Shown here: in pieces, positions 51,411 to 59,897 of the stretch | Numbering within the stretch: position 1 is the stretch's first letter | Layout: every line of letters starts with the position of its first letter | Source of the DNA: Archangium lansingense | GTDB lineage: Bacteria > Myxococcota > Myxococcia > Myxococcales > Myxococcaceae | Reading direction: 5' to 3' | DNA length: 64,000 bases | Assembly (NCBI RefSeq): GCF_026626635.1 | Contig: NZ_JAPNKA010000001.1 | Span: 3,162,001-3,226,000 of the forward strand | The notes under the pieces: model-generated | Database searches by the model: none | What the model was told of the DNA's origin: nothing | Seen by the model: only the letters and a program-made list of their open reading frames with translations | Position numbers and translations under genes: made by a program

Positions 51411-52319
51411 TCACTCGAGGAACCGTCGTTCCCATCGGCGCGTGTCCTCCATGGACTGGAAGGTATGGAGACGCGGCTCGTGGTAGAGCCAGGGCTCCAG
51501 CACGCGCGCCAGTTCCCGGTACTCGGGCAAGACGTTGCCCTGCTCGGTGTCACCAGCCTCGGGCCAGAGCCCCAGGGAGACAACGCCCCTATCACCCTCC
51601 ATCGCCTGGACGGTGGTTTCCGGATGGCGCAACTGGGCGCTAAGCCCGGATACACCGCCCAACTCCCCCAGCACGGGCTGTCCGAGGAAAGTCAGCCAGG
51701 AGGGGCCCCGTACCTGGGTGCCAATGTGTAACGAGATCCAATCGATGTCCGGAACATCCATGCCCGGGTAGCGGAGGCGCAGCTTGTGAACTTCTCTCTG
51801 CACTCCTACCAGGCTGGTATCGCAGTGGAAGGAGAGCCCGGCATTGCCAGTACAGAAGGGCAGTCCCGAGGCCAGCTCCATCGCGAGCTCTCGTACCCGT
51901 CTCGGACCATGCTCCTCAATGTACTCGGTGGGCAACCAGAAGGAGACAGCGGAGACCGCACCCGGATGTCCCTTGAAGAAAGGACCTTCCAGCTCCCTGC
52001 CCTGGTAGCTGAATTGATAGCTCCGCTGATTGTCCGCCACGCCCGATAAGTCAATCATGGCCATCTGCGGGTGTCGCAGGTTGCCATGGATGAGTTCCCA
52101 TCCAACAGCATCGAGCGACTGCCAGAAGCCTTCTTCATCCGCGTACAAAGTGAGCGCATCAGGGCCAACCGCACGGAGGTACGTCTCCAACGATTGATGG
52201 ATGGCTTGCGTGATTGTCGCATGGGAATGGCGCATGAAGAATGTCAGGGCCAGCCCATCCCTGATCAGCAGGTACCCGTTCTTGGCGTGGATGCGTATTC
52301 GCGGGTAGTGCTCAATCAT
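51411..52319 (-). CDS. DUF3396-like (type VI immunity) protein
   Basis: 302 residues from the ATG at 52319, which overlaps the end of the toxin gene by eight bases. The sequence, with GLALTFFMRHSHATITQAIHQSLETYLRAVG, GPFFKGHPGAVSAVSFWLPTEYIEEHGPRRVRELAMELASGLPFCTGNAGLSF and ISLHIGTQVRGPSWLTFLGQPVL, resembles the DUF3396 group often found as immunity proteins for secreted toxins. Soluble, cytosolic. Its partner is the nuclease-like protein encoded just upstream. Confidence 0.7.
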   Translation of the reverse strand: MIEHYPRIRIHAKNGYLLIRDGLALTFFMRHSHATITQAIHQSLETYLRAVGPDALTLYADEEGFWQSLDAVGWELIHGNLRHPQMAMIDLSGVADNQRSYQFSYQGRELEGPFFKGHPGAVSAVSFWLPTEYIEEHGPRRVRELAMELASGLPFCTGNAGLSFHCDTSLVGVQREVHKLRLRYPGMDVPDIDWISLHIGTQVRGPSWLTFLGQPVLGELGGVSGLSAQLRHPETTVQAMEGDRGVVSLGLWPEAGDTEQGNVLPEYRELARVLEPWLYHEPRLHTFQSMEDTRRWERRFLE

Positions 52320-52929
52320 AGAATGCTCCAATCCAAGGCATGATGCGCCCAGCAATGGGGGCTATGAAGTCCAGGTACATGCGTCCTTGGGTGGAACCCG
52401 CGAACGGATGTCCCGGTGGATATGGGGTCCATTTGGGCATCGAGCCAGTATCCACACAGGGAAACTTGAAGTCGTAGACGGCTTGTGCATGGAGCGGATC
52501 CCCCTCGTGGATCACCACGTCGGGCTTCAGGGTGCCCTTCAACTCTCCGCCATTGCCGGACTCTTCGAGCACTTGTTCCTCTTCGGCGCTGACCAACTCC
52601 TTTTCGCCTGTCTCCATGTCGGTGATGCGGTAGCGCTGTTCCAGACTGAATCTCCCGGGCCGCACCCGACTCAGCGCTTCCTCGGCGCATTTCCGAGCGA
52701 CCTCATGCATCTCGATACCGAGTCGCATGGCCCACGTGACGCGCCTGCCTTGGGACTTTGTTTCCTGCTTGCACTCGCTCGCATCAGGTGCAGGGCCCTT
52801 GAATTGCTTCGGATACCGGAGGAGCACTTCAGTGCGTGCCTGGTTCGCGCATTTCTCGAGTTCCTCCTCAATGGTTTTCTTCGCCGTTTCATCGAGCATC
52901 ACCTTCAGGACGGCGGTGGCGGAGGCCAT
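52312..52929 (-). CDS. Nuclease-like toxin (C-terminal domain only)
   Basis: 205 residues. The second half reads GTLKPDVVIHEG... AVYDFKFPC, the D and D/E-x-K pattern of restriction-endonuclease-fold toxins, followed by HPFAGSTQGRMYLDFIAP. The first half is helical and contains several Cys. There is no secretion signal, unlike typical polymorphic toxins with long N-termini, so it is either a truncated toxin, an effector loaded onto a type VI apparatus, or a toxin whose delivery module is elsewhere. It is coupled to the immunity-like gene. Confidence 0.6.
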   Translation of the reverse strand: MASATAVLKVMLDETAKKTIEEELEKCANQARTEVLLRYPKQFKGPAPDASECKQETKSQGRRVTWAMRLGIEMHEVARKCAEEALSRVRPGRFSLEQRYRITDMETGEKELVSAEEEQVLEESGNGGELKGTLKPDVVIHEGDPLHAQAVYDFKFPCVDTGSMPKWTPYPPGHPFAGSTQGRMYLDFIAPIAGRIMPWIGAFYD

Positions 52930-53127
52930 CGTCTTCTCGCGAGCCGCGCCACCCGCGCCCGTAAATTCGAGGACGCGGACACTGGCGCGACTCAGTGGTG
53001 GACGTCTACCACTGATGTAGGGATTTGTGCTGCCTCGGGGATAGACGTTCGATCCCGTCCATCTTCTGGTCCTTCGGCGGCCCGTGAGGCTTCCACACCT
53101 CAGAGGCCGGGCGCCGGCAGCCCTGCC

Positions 53128-53826
53128 TCAGGGCTCGACCGCGCCGAGGAGCTGGAAGCGCCGGACCTCGTGCTCGGCGCGGATGGCCGGGTGCGAGCGC
53201 ACCGCCCGCCAGAGGGGAGAGTCTCCGATGCTCCCGTGTTGGGCCCGCGGGTCCGTCCCACGCTGCAGCGCCGCATGGTGCGCATCGGCGCTCGTCCATT
53301 CGGCGAGGTTGATGGCGTGCGCGCCATCATCCGACAAGAAGAACGTCGCGGAGAGCAGGCCAGCGGGCGGATGGGGATCCGCCTCTAGCGCCGCCATGAC
53401 CGTATCCACCCAGTCGCGCTGGGCCTGGGGATCCGAGCGCAGCAAGGGCTGGCGCACGACCACGAGGCACCCGGCCTCCCCTCGCTCCCTGCTCACGAAG
53501 CTGCGATAGGGACTGGACGGCTCCCGCCAATCGCGGCGGATGCCCGGCACCGCTTCATCGACTGCTGCTCGCGGCGTCCCGTTGGTTGCAAGAAAGGCGT
53601 CGCGCGCAGCTGCGTCCGTCCATTGGGAGAGGATGAAGAGCGTGAGGTCCTCGAGCCCACGAAACACACTGAGGCGCAGGAGGCCCGGTGACGCCGGCAT
53701 GGCCGACAGCACGGCTTCGGCGGCGGCCTGCTGCGCTGCGGGTGATTCGAGGGTCCAGAGACTCGGGTTGATCGCTCCGGCGCCAGACTGGCGAATTGGG
53801 GCCCGGAAGGTGCGTTGCATTGGCAT
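53128..53826 (-). CDS. Tandem antibiotic-biosynthesis-monooxygenase (ABM) protein
   Basis: 232 residues from ATG 53826 (AGGAG upstream). Two ferredoxin-like ABM repeats: PGLLRLSVFRGLEDLTLFILSQWTDAAARDAFLA (first) and AGLLSATFFLSDDGAHAINLAEWTSADAHHAAL (second). Such proteins oxidise aromatic polyketide-like quinols or simply bind small molecules. It ends the operon FMN reductase - ABM, transcribed away from the SoxR-like gene. Confidence 0.85.
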   Translation of the reverse strand: MPMQRTFRAPIRQSGAGAINPSLWTLESPAAQQAAAEAVLSAMPASPGLLRLSVFRGLEDLTLFILSQWTDAAARDAFLATNGTPRAAVDEAVPGIRRDWREPSSPYRSFVSRERGEAGCLVVVRQPLLRSDPQAQRDWVDTVMAALEADPHPPAGLLSATFFLSDDGAHAINLAEWTSADAHHAALQRGTDPRAQHGSIGDSPLWRAVRSHPAIRAEHEVRRFQLLGAVEP

Positions 53827-53871
53827 GTGTTCAGCTCCTTGTGGTGTGTGGTTCATGGCTGTGCCTGCGAT

Positions 53872-54501
53872 TCAGGACCCACTCCCGTAGGGGCGCTGGC
53901 GGCGCGCGACCTGGAGCGCGTGCGCCCACCACTCGAGCTGGCGCAGCATGAGCCGCAGCGCCTGGTGCACGCCCTGAGCGTCGCGGGGTTGCCCATTGGC
54001 GTCGAACTGTCTCCCGACGTTGGGGAAGCTCACTCCGTCACGAATGTCCACGACGTGCAGCTCGCCCAGCACGAGGCGCAGTTGCTCCACCGCCCGCAGG
54101 CCGCCGGACACTCCGCCATAGGACACGAATGCGGCTGGCTTGGCGTTCCACTCCGCATAGGCCTGGTCGATGGCTGTCTTCAGAGGCCCCGGGAAGGAGT
54201 GGTTGTACTCGGGCACGACGAACACGAAGCCGTCGGCCGCGGCGATGCGCTCGTCGAAGCGTGGCGTTCCGTCGGACAGGGGCGTGGGCTCGTGGCCCCA
54301 GCCGAAGGACAGCCCGGCGTGGCGCAGATCGATGACGTCCAGCTCGCCGTCATGCAGCTGGCGGAGCTCCGGCACCAGCCAGGAGGAAAGGGTGTCGGCG
54401 AAGCGGCCGTCGCGCACGCTGCCCAGGATGACGGCCAGGCGCAGCGGAGCAGGGGCCGGGGTGGGGGAATGGGAGGGGGGTTGGGTCAGTGGCTCGTTCA
54501 T
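53872..54501 (-). CDS. NADPH-dependent FMN reductase
   Basis: 209 residues from ATG 54501. A Pro-rich N-terminus leads to LRLAVILGSVRDGRFADTLSSWLVPEL, the flavodoxin-like phosphate-binding loop, and FVFVVPEYNHSFPGPLKTAIDQAYAEWNAKPAAFVSYGG, the signature of NADPH-FMN/quinone reductases. It would supply reduced flavin or reduce quinones, fitting a SoxR-controlled answer to redox-cycling compounds. It is divergent from the SoxR-type gene. Confidence 0.9.
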   Translation of the reverse strand: MNEPLTQPPSHSPTPAPAPLRLAVILGSVRDGRFADTLSSWLVPELRQLHDGELDVIDLRHAGLSFGWGHEPTPLSDGTPRFDERIAAADGFVFVVPEYNHSFPGPLKTAIDQAYAEWNAKPAAFVSYGGVSGGLRAVEQLRLVLGELHVVDIRDGVSFPNVGRQFDANGQPRDAQGVHQALRLMLRQLEWWAHALQVARRQRPYGSGS

Positions 54502-54564
54502 GCCCTCAACGCTACGGCGGGCACCTCTGAGTTCAACGCAACGAGCGACCCGAACCCTCACTTG

Positions 54565-54584
54565 ACCTCGACCTTACTTGAGGT
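54565..54584 (+). promoter_or_regulatory. SoxR-box-like operator
   Basis: Between the divergent reductase and SoxR-type genes is ACCTCGAC-N4-CTTGAGGT, whose right half is a perfect SoxR half-site and left half differs in two positions. A TTGACC at 54562 could be the -35 with the box inside an extended spacer, as MerR-family promoters have. It could serve soxR, the reductase operon or both. Confidence 0.65.
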
Positions 54585-54610
54585 TTCATTTTGAGGTGAG
54601 GAGGGTCGCC

Positions 54611-55063
54611 ATGCAGCTGGAGGAACTCACGGTCGGACAGGTCGCGAGGCGCAGCGGTGTCAGCGTCTCGGCACTTCGCTTCTACGAAGACAAGGGCCTG
54701 CTGCGCAGCCGCCGCACGAGCGGCAACCAGCGCCGCTACCCTCGAGACGTCCTGCGCCGCGTCGCCTTCATCCGGGCCGCGCAACGGGTCGGTATCCCGC
54801 TCGAGCGGATCCGCGAGGCGCTCAGCTACCTGCCTGAGCAGCGCACGCCCACCATGGCGGACTGGGCGAGGCTGTCTGCCCAATGGCGCGACGAGCTCGA
54901 TGCACGCATCAAGGGGCTGATGCAGGTGCGTGACGATCTGACGGGCTGCATCGGCTGCGGCTGCCTGTCCTTGAAGAGCTGCAAGCTGGCCAACCCCGGC
55001 GACCGTCTCGGCAAGGAGGGGCCAGGCGCTCGCAAGTGGGCACCTATCCCAGGCGCGAGCTGA
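54611..55063 (+). CDS. soxR: SoxR-type MerR-family redox regulator
   Basis: 150 residues. N-terminal winged [42 protein letters not shown], then the dimer helix. The C-terminal [12 protein letters not shown] gives Cys113, Cys116, Cys118 and Cys124, exactly the C-x2-C-x-C-x5-C 2Fe-2S site of SoxR. SoxR senses redox-active compounds by oxidation of this cluster and activates by untwisting the promoter. Its likely target is the divergent reductase-monooxygenase operon, with a SoxR-like box between. Confidence 0.94.
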   Translation: MQLEELTVGQVARRSGVSVSALRFYEDKGLLRSRRTSGNQRRYPRDVLRRVAFIRAAQRVGIPLERIREALSYLPEQRTPTMADWARLSAQWRDELDARIKGLMQVRDDLTGCIGCGCLSLKSCKLANPGDRLGKEGPGARKWAPIPGAS

Positions 55064-55188
55064 CAAGCCTGCTTGCCCCGTATCCATGCTCGGGGACCAA
55101 CTCGTTCAGGGAAGAGCTCCTGGCTAGAATGGTCCCCGCCTTCGCGCCAGGTTGAAGTGAGGCAAGCCTATTGGGGGGGCACCCGAAC

Positions 55189-56766
55189 ATGCCGAGCACA
55201 TCCAGCGAGGAGATTCCGCCAGCGGAGCCGGGTGCACTCGCTCTACCGGGCAGACGGGCCAAGGGCTTCCTCTCGTGGCTGGATGGATTCCTATCGGAGG
55301 AGTTACGCCGGGCGCCGCTCGAGGAATTCGGCCGCAGCCGGGTGCTGGCGGGTGCTTCCCTCTCGCTGGTCCTGATCTCCGGCTTGATCACCATAGCCTT
55401 CATCCTGGGGGGGCTGTCCTCGTACTACGTCATCGCGGGAGTCTCCGCGTTCGCCGGCTATGCATCGGCGCTGTGGAGTCTGCGCAGAGTGTCCTCGCCC
55501 CGCCTCCCGGCGCTGCTCGTGAGCGTGTTCATGGCGTTCACGTCCATGCTGACCGCCTTCGTCGCGAATGACACCTATCTCTCCGCGCATGCGGTGATGA
55601 TGTTGATCACGAGCCTGACGGTGTACCTGCTGGGACCCCGCCTGGGGCTCGTCACCCTCGTTCCGATGGTCCTGATTGTCGGAGTCGGCCACCCGTTCTG
55701 GCGCCAGCGCTTCGGCTCGGAGCCACCACCCCTCACTCATGGCTACGAGTGGGTGATGCACGTCCTCGCTGCCATCTGCATGTTCGCGGGGTGGGCAGTT
55801 GGGTGGTTGTATAGCAACGCGCATGCCACGACTCATGCCGCGCTCGAGCGGGACATCAAGGCTCGGAAGGAGGCCGAGGCCAAGCTCAGCGAGCTGCATC
55901 GCACCCTGCTGGATGTGTCGCGCCAGGCTGGGATGTCGGAGGTTGCCACCGGTGTGCTGCACAACGTGGGCAATGCGATCAACAGCGTGAACACCTCGAT
56001 TGGTGTCGTGACGGATCGGCTGCGCGGCTCACGGATCTCCAAGCTGGTCCAGGCCACCGAACTGCTGGACCAGCACGCCGCGGAGCTGCCGGCCTTCCTC
56101 ACCACAGATCCTCGAGGCTCGATGCTGCCGGCCTATCTCGGCGCGCTCTCGGCGCAGTTGGTGGCCGAGCGCGAGTCGCTCCTGACGGAGATGAAGGCCC
56201 TGGGCGAGAGCGTGGAGCACATCAGGTCCGTCGTCAGCATGCAGCAGCAGCACGCTCGGTACGGTGGAGTGGTGGAGCAGGTGACGGTGCCCCAGCTCAT
56301 CAACGATGCGTTGCGCCTCAGCGGCGGGGAGTTCGAGCGGCTGGGCATCGACGTGCGGCGCGAGTACGCCGAGGTGCCCCCCATCGAGGTGGATCGGCAC
56401 AAGTTGCTGCAGATCCTCCTCAATCTGCTGAGCAATGCGCGGCATGCGCTCATGGACAGCACGACGCCTGGCAAGCGGCTGACGATTCGTGTCCGTCCCT
56501 GCGCGGGAGGTGCCCAGCTGCGCATCGAGGTAGAGGACAACGGTGTAGGCATCGCGCCGGAGTACCTGACGCGGATGTTCTCCCAGGGCTTCACCACGAA
56601 GAAGACCGGGCACGGCTTTGGCCTTCACATCAGCGCCCTGGCCGCTCAGGAACTCCACGGTCGTCTCTCCGTGGTGAGCGCGGGACCAGGACAGGGCGCC
56701 ACCTTCACCATCGAGCTTCCCCTCCACGGTGCTCAGGTCTCCGAGTTGATGGCTCCCGCCAGCTGA
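55189..56766 (+). CDS. Membrane sensor histidine kinase
   Basis: 525 residues. About six TM helices (residues 50-210) form an MASE-like sensory domain, followed by a coiled coil (DIKARKEAEAKLSELHRTLLDVSRQAGM). The phosphoacceptor is in the unusual H box EVATGVLHNVGNAINSV, typical of a histidine kinase group with H-N-x-G-N, followed by HATPase_c: LLQILLNLLSNARHAL, VEDNGVGIAPEYLTRMFSQGF and KKTGHGFGLHISAL. No response regulator is adjacent. Start at ATG 55189; the longer TTG at 55171 is less likely. Confidence 0.9.
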   Translation: MPSTSSEEIPPAEPGALALPGRRAKGFLSWLDGFLSEELRRAPLEEFGRSRVLAGASLSLVLISGLITIAFILGGLSSYYVIAGVSAFAGYASALWSLRRVSSPRLPALLVSVFMAFTSMLTAFVANDTYLSAHAVMMLITSLTVYLLGPRLGLVTLVPMVLIVGVGHPFWRQRFGSEPPPLTHGYEWVMHVLAAICMFAGWAVGWLYSNAHATTHAALERDIKARKEAEAKLSELHRTLLDVSRQAGMSEVATGVLHNVGNAINSVNTSIGVVTDRLRGSRISKLVQATELLDQHAAELPAFLTTDPRGSMLPAYLGALSAQLVAERESLLTEMKALGESVEHIRSVVSMQQQHARYGGVVEQVTVPQLINDALRLSGGEFERLGIDVRREYAEVPPIEVDRHKLLQILLNLLSNARHALMDSTTPGKRLTIRVRPCAGGAQLRIEVEDNGVGIAPEYLTRMFSQGFTTKKTGHGFGLHISALAAQELHGRLSVVSAGPGQGATFTIELPLHGAQVSELMAPAS

Positions 56767-56819
56767 GGCCCGTCCATCAGGTCGGCTGCGCCCGGAGGTG
56801 ACCGGCCGGCGCCTTCCGC

Positions 56820-57887
56820 TCACGGCTTCGGGGGTTGGAGCCGCCACGAGAGCACCCGCCCGTCCTGTCCCAGGACGAAGAGCTGGTCCCCGAGCACCAC
56901 GGGCCGGGTGAGCAGCGGCGTATCCAGCCTCAGGGTGAAGACGGGAGGCTCTTCTCGGGGCTTGAGCGCGAGCAGCCAGCCCTGGCTGTCGCGGGTGGGC
57001 ACCAACACCCACTCGCGGAACTCGGCCACCTGCGTCACCAGCGGGGCGGGCAGGGTGAGCCGGAGGGACTCGCGCCCGTCCTGGGGCGAGAGGGCCAGCA
57101 GCAGCTTGTCCTCGGTGCCCACCCAGAGGTGACCCTGGGCGAGGCTCGGGGGGCTCGAGAGCGCGGAGGCGGGGGTCTGCCGCCAGCGCACCTTCCCATC
57201 GGCGAGCCCGAGTGCGAGCACCTCGCCCTTCCGGGTGGAGACGTACAGCAGCTCGCCCTGCGCCTCCATCCCGAGCACCTGGGTCAGCGGCTGGCGCCAG
57301 CGCACGGTGCCATCCTGGGGCGACAGCGCGAACAGCCCCGCGTCCCCGAGCGCTACCACCAAGACGCCCCCTGCGAGCACGGGAGGGGGGAAGGGTCGGG
57401 TGGCCTCGGGGCGGGGGACACCCTGGGGGAGGGGGCGGCGCCAGCGCACCTCGCCCGAGTCCACGGCGAGGGCGCGCACGGCGCCATCCGGGGCCACGAC
57501 GTAGGTGGAGCCCGCGTCAGAGACGAGCGGGGTGAGCACGGGCGGCTGCCCGGTGAGGCGCCAGCGCTCCATCCCGTCACCGAGCGCGAGGCTGACGAGG
57601 GTCCCGCCAACCGTTCCCACGATGACACTGTCTCCCGAGACCGTGGGGGGCGCGGCGACCTCGCGGCCCAGCTCCACGCGCCAGGGGGCCTCTCCTTTGG
57701 GGTCCAACCGCAGGAGGCGGCCGGCCTCGTTGCCCACCAGGACGCCGTCTTCCAGGGGCACCAGCCCCGCACGGGAGGGCGCGTCAGAGGAGAAGGTGAA
57801 GAGCTTGTCGGTGGGTTGCCGGCAGGCGGCCATCAGCGCCGCCATGGCGAGCAGTAAGAGGAGGCGCTGACGGCGGGGTGGCGGCAT
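56820..57887 (-). CDS. PQQ-like beta-propeller lipoprotein (BamB-type)
   Basis: 355 residues with a lipobox (ALMAAC). Seven or so repeats of ~40 residues, each with a strand pair and W-R-x-x-L-type ends (VRWRRPLPQG, VRWRQPLTQV, VRWRQTPAS), form a PQQ/BamB-type propeller. BamB is a lipoprotein subunit of the outer membrane assembly machine; homologues also bind other partners. It is single-gene and divergent from adenosine deaminase with 54 bases between. Confidence 0.85.
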   Translation of the reverse strand: MPPPRRQRLLLLLAMAALMAACRQPTDKLFTFSSDAPSRAGLVPLEDGVLVGNEAGRLLRLDPKGEAPWRVELGREVAAPPTVSGDSVIVGTVGGTLVSLALGDGMERWRLTGQPPVLTPLVSDAGSTYVVAPDGAVRALAVDSGEVRWRRPLPQGVPRPEATRPFPPPVLAGGVLVVALGDAGLFALSPQDGTVRWRQPLTQVLGMEAQGELLYVSTRKGEVLALGLADGKVRWRQTPASALSSPPSLAQGHLWVGTEDKLLLALSPQDGRESLRLTLPAPLVTQVAEFREWVLVPTRDSQGWLLALKPREEPPVFTLRLDTPLLTRPVVLGDQLFVLGQDGRVLSWRLQPPKP

Positions 57888-57941
57888 GGTTGAGGGAGGA
57901 TCTTCAGGACCCTAGGATGGTTGGCAAGGAAGGAACCTGAC

Positions 57942-59102
57942 ATGGCTTCAATTCGCGACGACGAGCTCCCCAGCTCGACTGGTATTCCCTCAGCCGCCCG
58001 CCGGGCGGACTGGGCCCCGCCCCCGGCCATCCCCGTCACCGAGGAGCTGCTCCACGCGCTGCCCAAGACGGACCTGCACTGTCACCTCGATGGCTCCATG
58101 CGGCTCAAGACGATTCTGGAGCTGGGCGAGCAGCAGAAGGTGAAGCTGCCCGCGGACACCGAGGACGGCCTGGCCCGGGCCATCCACATGGGCGAGGTGT
58201 GCAAGAACCTCGAGGACTACCTGGTGGCCTTCGACGTGACGCTCTCGGTGCTGCAGACGGCCGAGGCCCTCTACCGCTCGGCCTATGAGCTGGCGGTGGA
58301 CGCGGCGGCCGAGAACGTGCGCTACCTGGAGGTGCGCTACTCCCCGGCGCTGCACCTGCAGAAGGGCCTGAAGATGACCACCGTCATCGACTCGGTGCTC
58401 GAGGGCCTGCGGGTCGCCAAGCGCGAGACGGGCATCAAGTACGGCGTCATCATCTGCGGCATCCGCCACATCAACCCGCAGACGTCCATGCGGCTGGCGG
58501 AGCTGTCGGTGGCCTACAAGAACCGGGGTGTCATCGGTTTCGACCTGGCGGGCGCCGAGGCGAACTTCCCGGCCAAGGACCACAAGGACGCCTTCCAGCT
58601 CATCCTCAAGAACAACGTCAACTGCACGGCGCACGCGGGCGAGGCCTTCGGGCCCGAGTCCATCTCCCAGGCCATCCACTACCTGGGCGCCCACCGCATC
58701 GGCCATGGCACCCGGCTGCGCGAGGACGGCGACTTGCTCAACTACGTGAACGACCACCGCATCCCCCTGGAGGTGTGCCCCACCTCCAACGTGCAGACGG
58801 GGGCGGTGCCGAGCCTGGATGCGCACCCGCTCAAGTTCTACTTCGACTACGGCCTGCGCGTGACGATCAACACCGACAACCGCCTCATCACCGACACCAC
58901 GGTGACCAAGGAGCTGTGGGTGGCGCACAAGGAGCTGGGGCTGGCGCTGGAGGACCTGACCACCATCCTCGTCTCCGGCTTCAAGAGCGCCTTCCTGCCG
59001 TTCCGCGAGAAGCAGGATCTGCTGCGTCAGGTGAACGAGGAGATCGCCCAGACGCTGGCGGCCTTCGAGAAGCGGCCGCACTCGGTGAAGCAGCCGGCGT
59101 GA
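57942..59102 (+). CDS. add: Adenosine deaminase
   Basis: 386 residues from ATG 57942 (AAGGAAGG upstream). Zinc ligands and catalytic residues are present: KTDLHCHLDGS with His46 and His48, GFDLAGAE, the His-Ala-Gly-Glu (TAHAGEAFGPESI), IGHGTRL, and INTDNRLI with the Asp of metal binding (usually TDDP). The last motif reads NTDNRLITDT, a small variation from TDDP, so true adenosine specificity versus another ADA-like purine should be kept open. The N-terminal 35 residues are an extension. Confidence 0.87.
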   Translation: MASIRDDELPSSTGIPSAARRADWAPPPAIPVTEELLHALPKTDLHCHLDGSMRLKTILELGEQQKVKLPADTEDGLARAIHMGEVCKNLEDYLVAFDVTLSVLQTAEALYRSAYELAVDAAAENVRYLEVRYSPALHLQKGLKMTTVIDSVLEGLRVAKRETGIKYGVIICGIRHINPQTSMRLAELSVAYKNRGVIGFDLAGAEANFPAKDHKDAFQLILKNNVNCTAHAGEAFGPESISQAIHYLGAHRIGHGTRLREDGDLLNYVNDHRIPLEVCPTSNVQTGAVPSLDAHPLKFYFDYGLRVTINTDNRLITDTTVTKELWVAHKELGLALEDLTTILVSGFKSAFLPFREKQDLLRQVNEEIAQTLAAFEKRPHSVKQPA

Positions 59103-59117
59103 GCCGGGAAGGACGCC

Positions 59118-59897
59118 ATGGACCTGGAGCTCGGTGGGAAGGTGGTGCTGGTGACGGGCGGCTCGGAGGGGCTGGGGGCGGCGGTGGCCCTGCGCCTGGT
59201 GCGCGAGGGGGCCCGAGTCGCCCTCTGCGCCCGAGGCGCCGAGCGGCTGGAGTCCACGGCGGCAATTCTGCGCGAGGCGGGCGGTGACGTGCTGACGCGG
59301 GTGACGGACATCACCCGCCCGGACGACGTGGACCGCTTCGTGGAGGCGGCGGTGGAGCGGTGGGGGAGGGTGGATGGGTTGGTGAACAACGCCGGCACCG
59401 CGGCGGCGCGGCCCTTCGCCGAGGTGGATGACGCGGCGTGGGAGGCGGACCTGGAGCTCAAGCTCTTCGCCGCGGTGCGCACTTCGCGGCGGGTGCTGCC
59501 CCACCTGCGCGCGGGGGGCGGCGGCTCCATCGTCAACGTGCTGGCCATCGCGGCGAAGGCGCCGGGGGCGAACTCGGTGCCGTCCTCGGTGTCCCGGGCG
59601 GCGGGCATGGCGCTCACCAAGGCGCTGTCCAAGGAGCTGGGCCCCGCGAGCATCCGGGTGAACGCGGTGCTGGTGGGGCTCATCGAGAGCGGCCAGTGGG
59701 CGCGCAAGGCGGCGGCCTCGGGGCAGCCGGTGGAGGGGCTCTACACGAAGATGGCGAAGGACGCGGGCATTCCCCTGGGCCGGATGGGCCGGGCCGAGGA
59801 GTTCGCCGACGTGGTGGCCTTCCTTCTCTCGCCGAGGGCCGGGTATGTGACGGGTACGGCCCTCAACGTGGATGGGGGGCTGTCTCCGGCTGTGTAG
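59118..59897 (+). CDS. SDR oxidoreductase lacking the YxxxK motif
   Basis: 259 residues; NADP-binding TGGSEGLGAAVALRL, then NNAGTAAARP and IVNVLAIAAK, typical of classical SDRs. At the catalytic position, where Tyr-x-x-x-Lys is normal, the sequence is Ser156-x-x-x-Arg160 (SSVSR), so the catalytic Tyr and Lys are replaced and activity may be altered or absent. The C-terminal GYVTGTALNVDGGLSPAV is standard. The gene starts 15 bases after adenosine deaminase, and its 3' end overlaps the convergent kinase gene by 35 bases. Confidence 0.87.
   Translation: MDLELGGKVVLVTGGSEGLGAAVALRLVREGARVALCARGAERLESTAAILREAGGDVLTRVTDITRPDDVDRFVEAAVERWGRVDGLVNNAGTAAARPFAEVDDAAWEADLELKLFAAVRTSRRVLPHLRAGGGGSIVNVLAIAAKAPGANSVPSSVSRAAGMALTKALSKELGPASIRVNAVLVGLIESGQWARKAAASGQPVEGLYTKMAKDAGIPLGRMGRAEEFADVVAFLLSPRAGYVTGTALNVDGGLSPAV

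Noticed and set aside
49007..51655. 882-codon minus-strand frame opposite the helicase
   Set aside because: His/Arg/Gln-rich shadow of the well-supported UvrD/PcrA gene.
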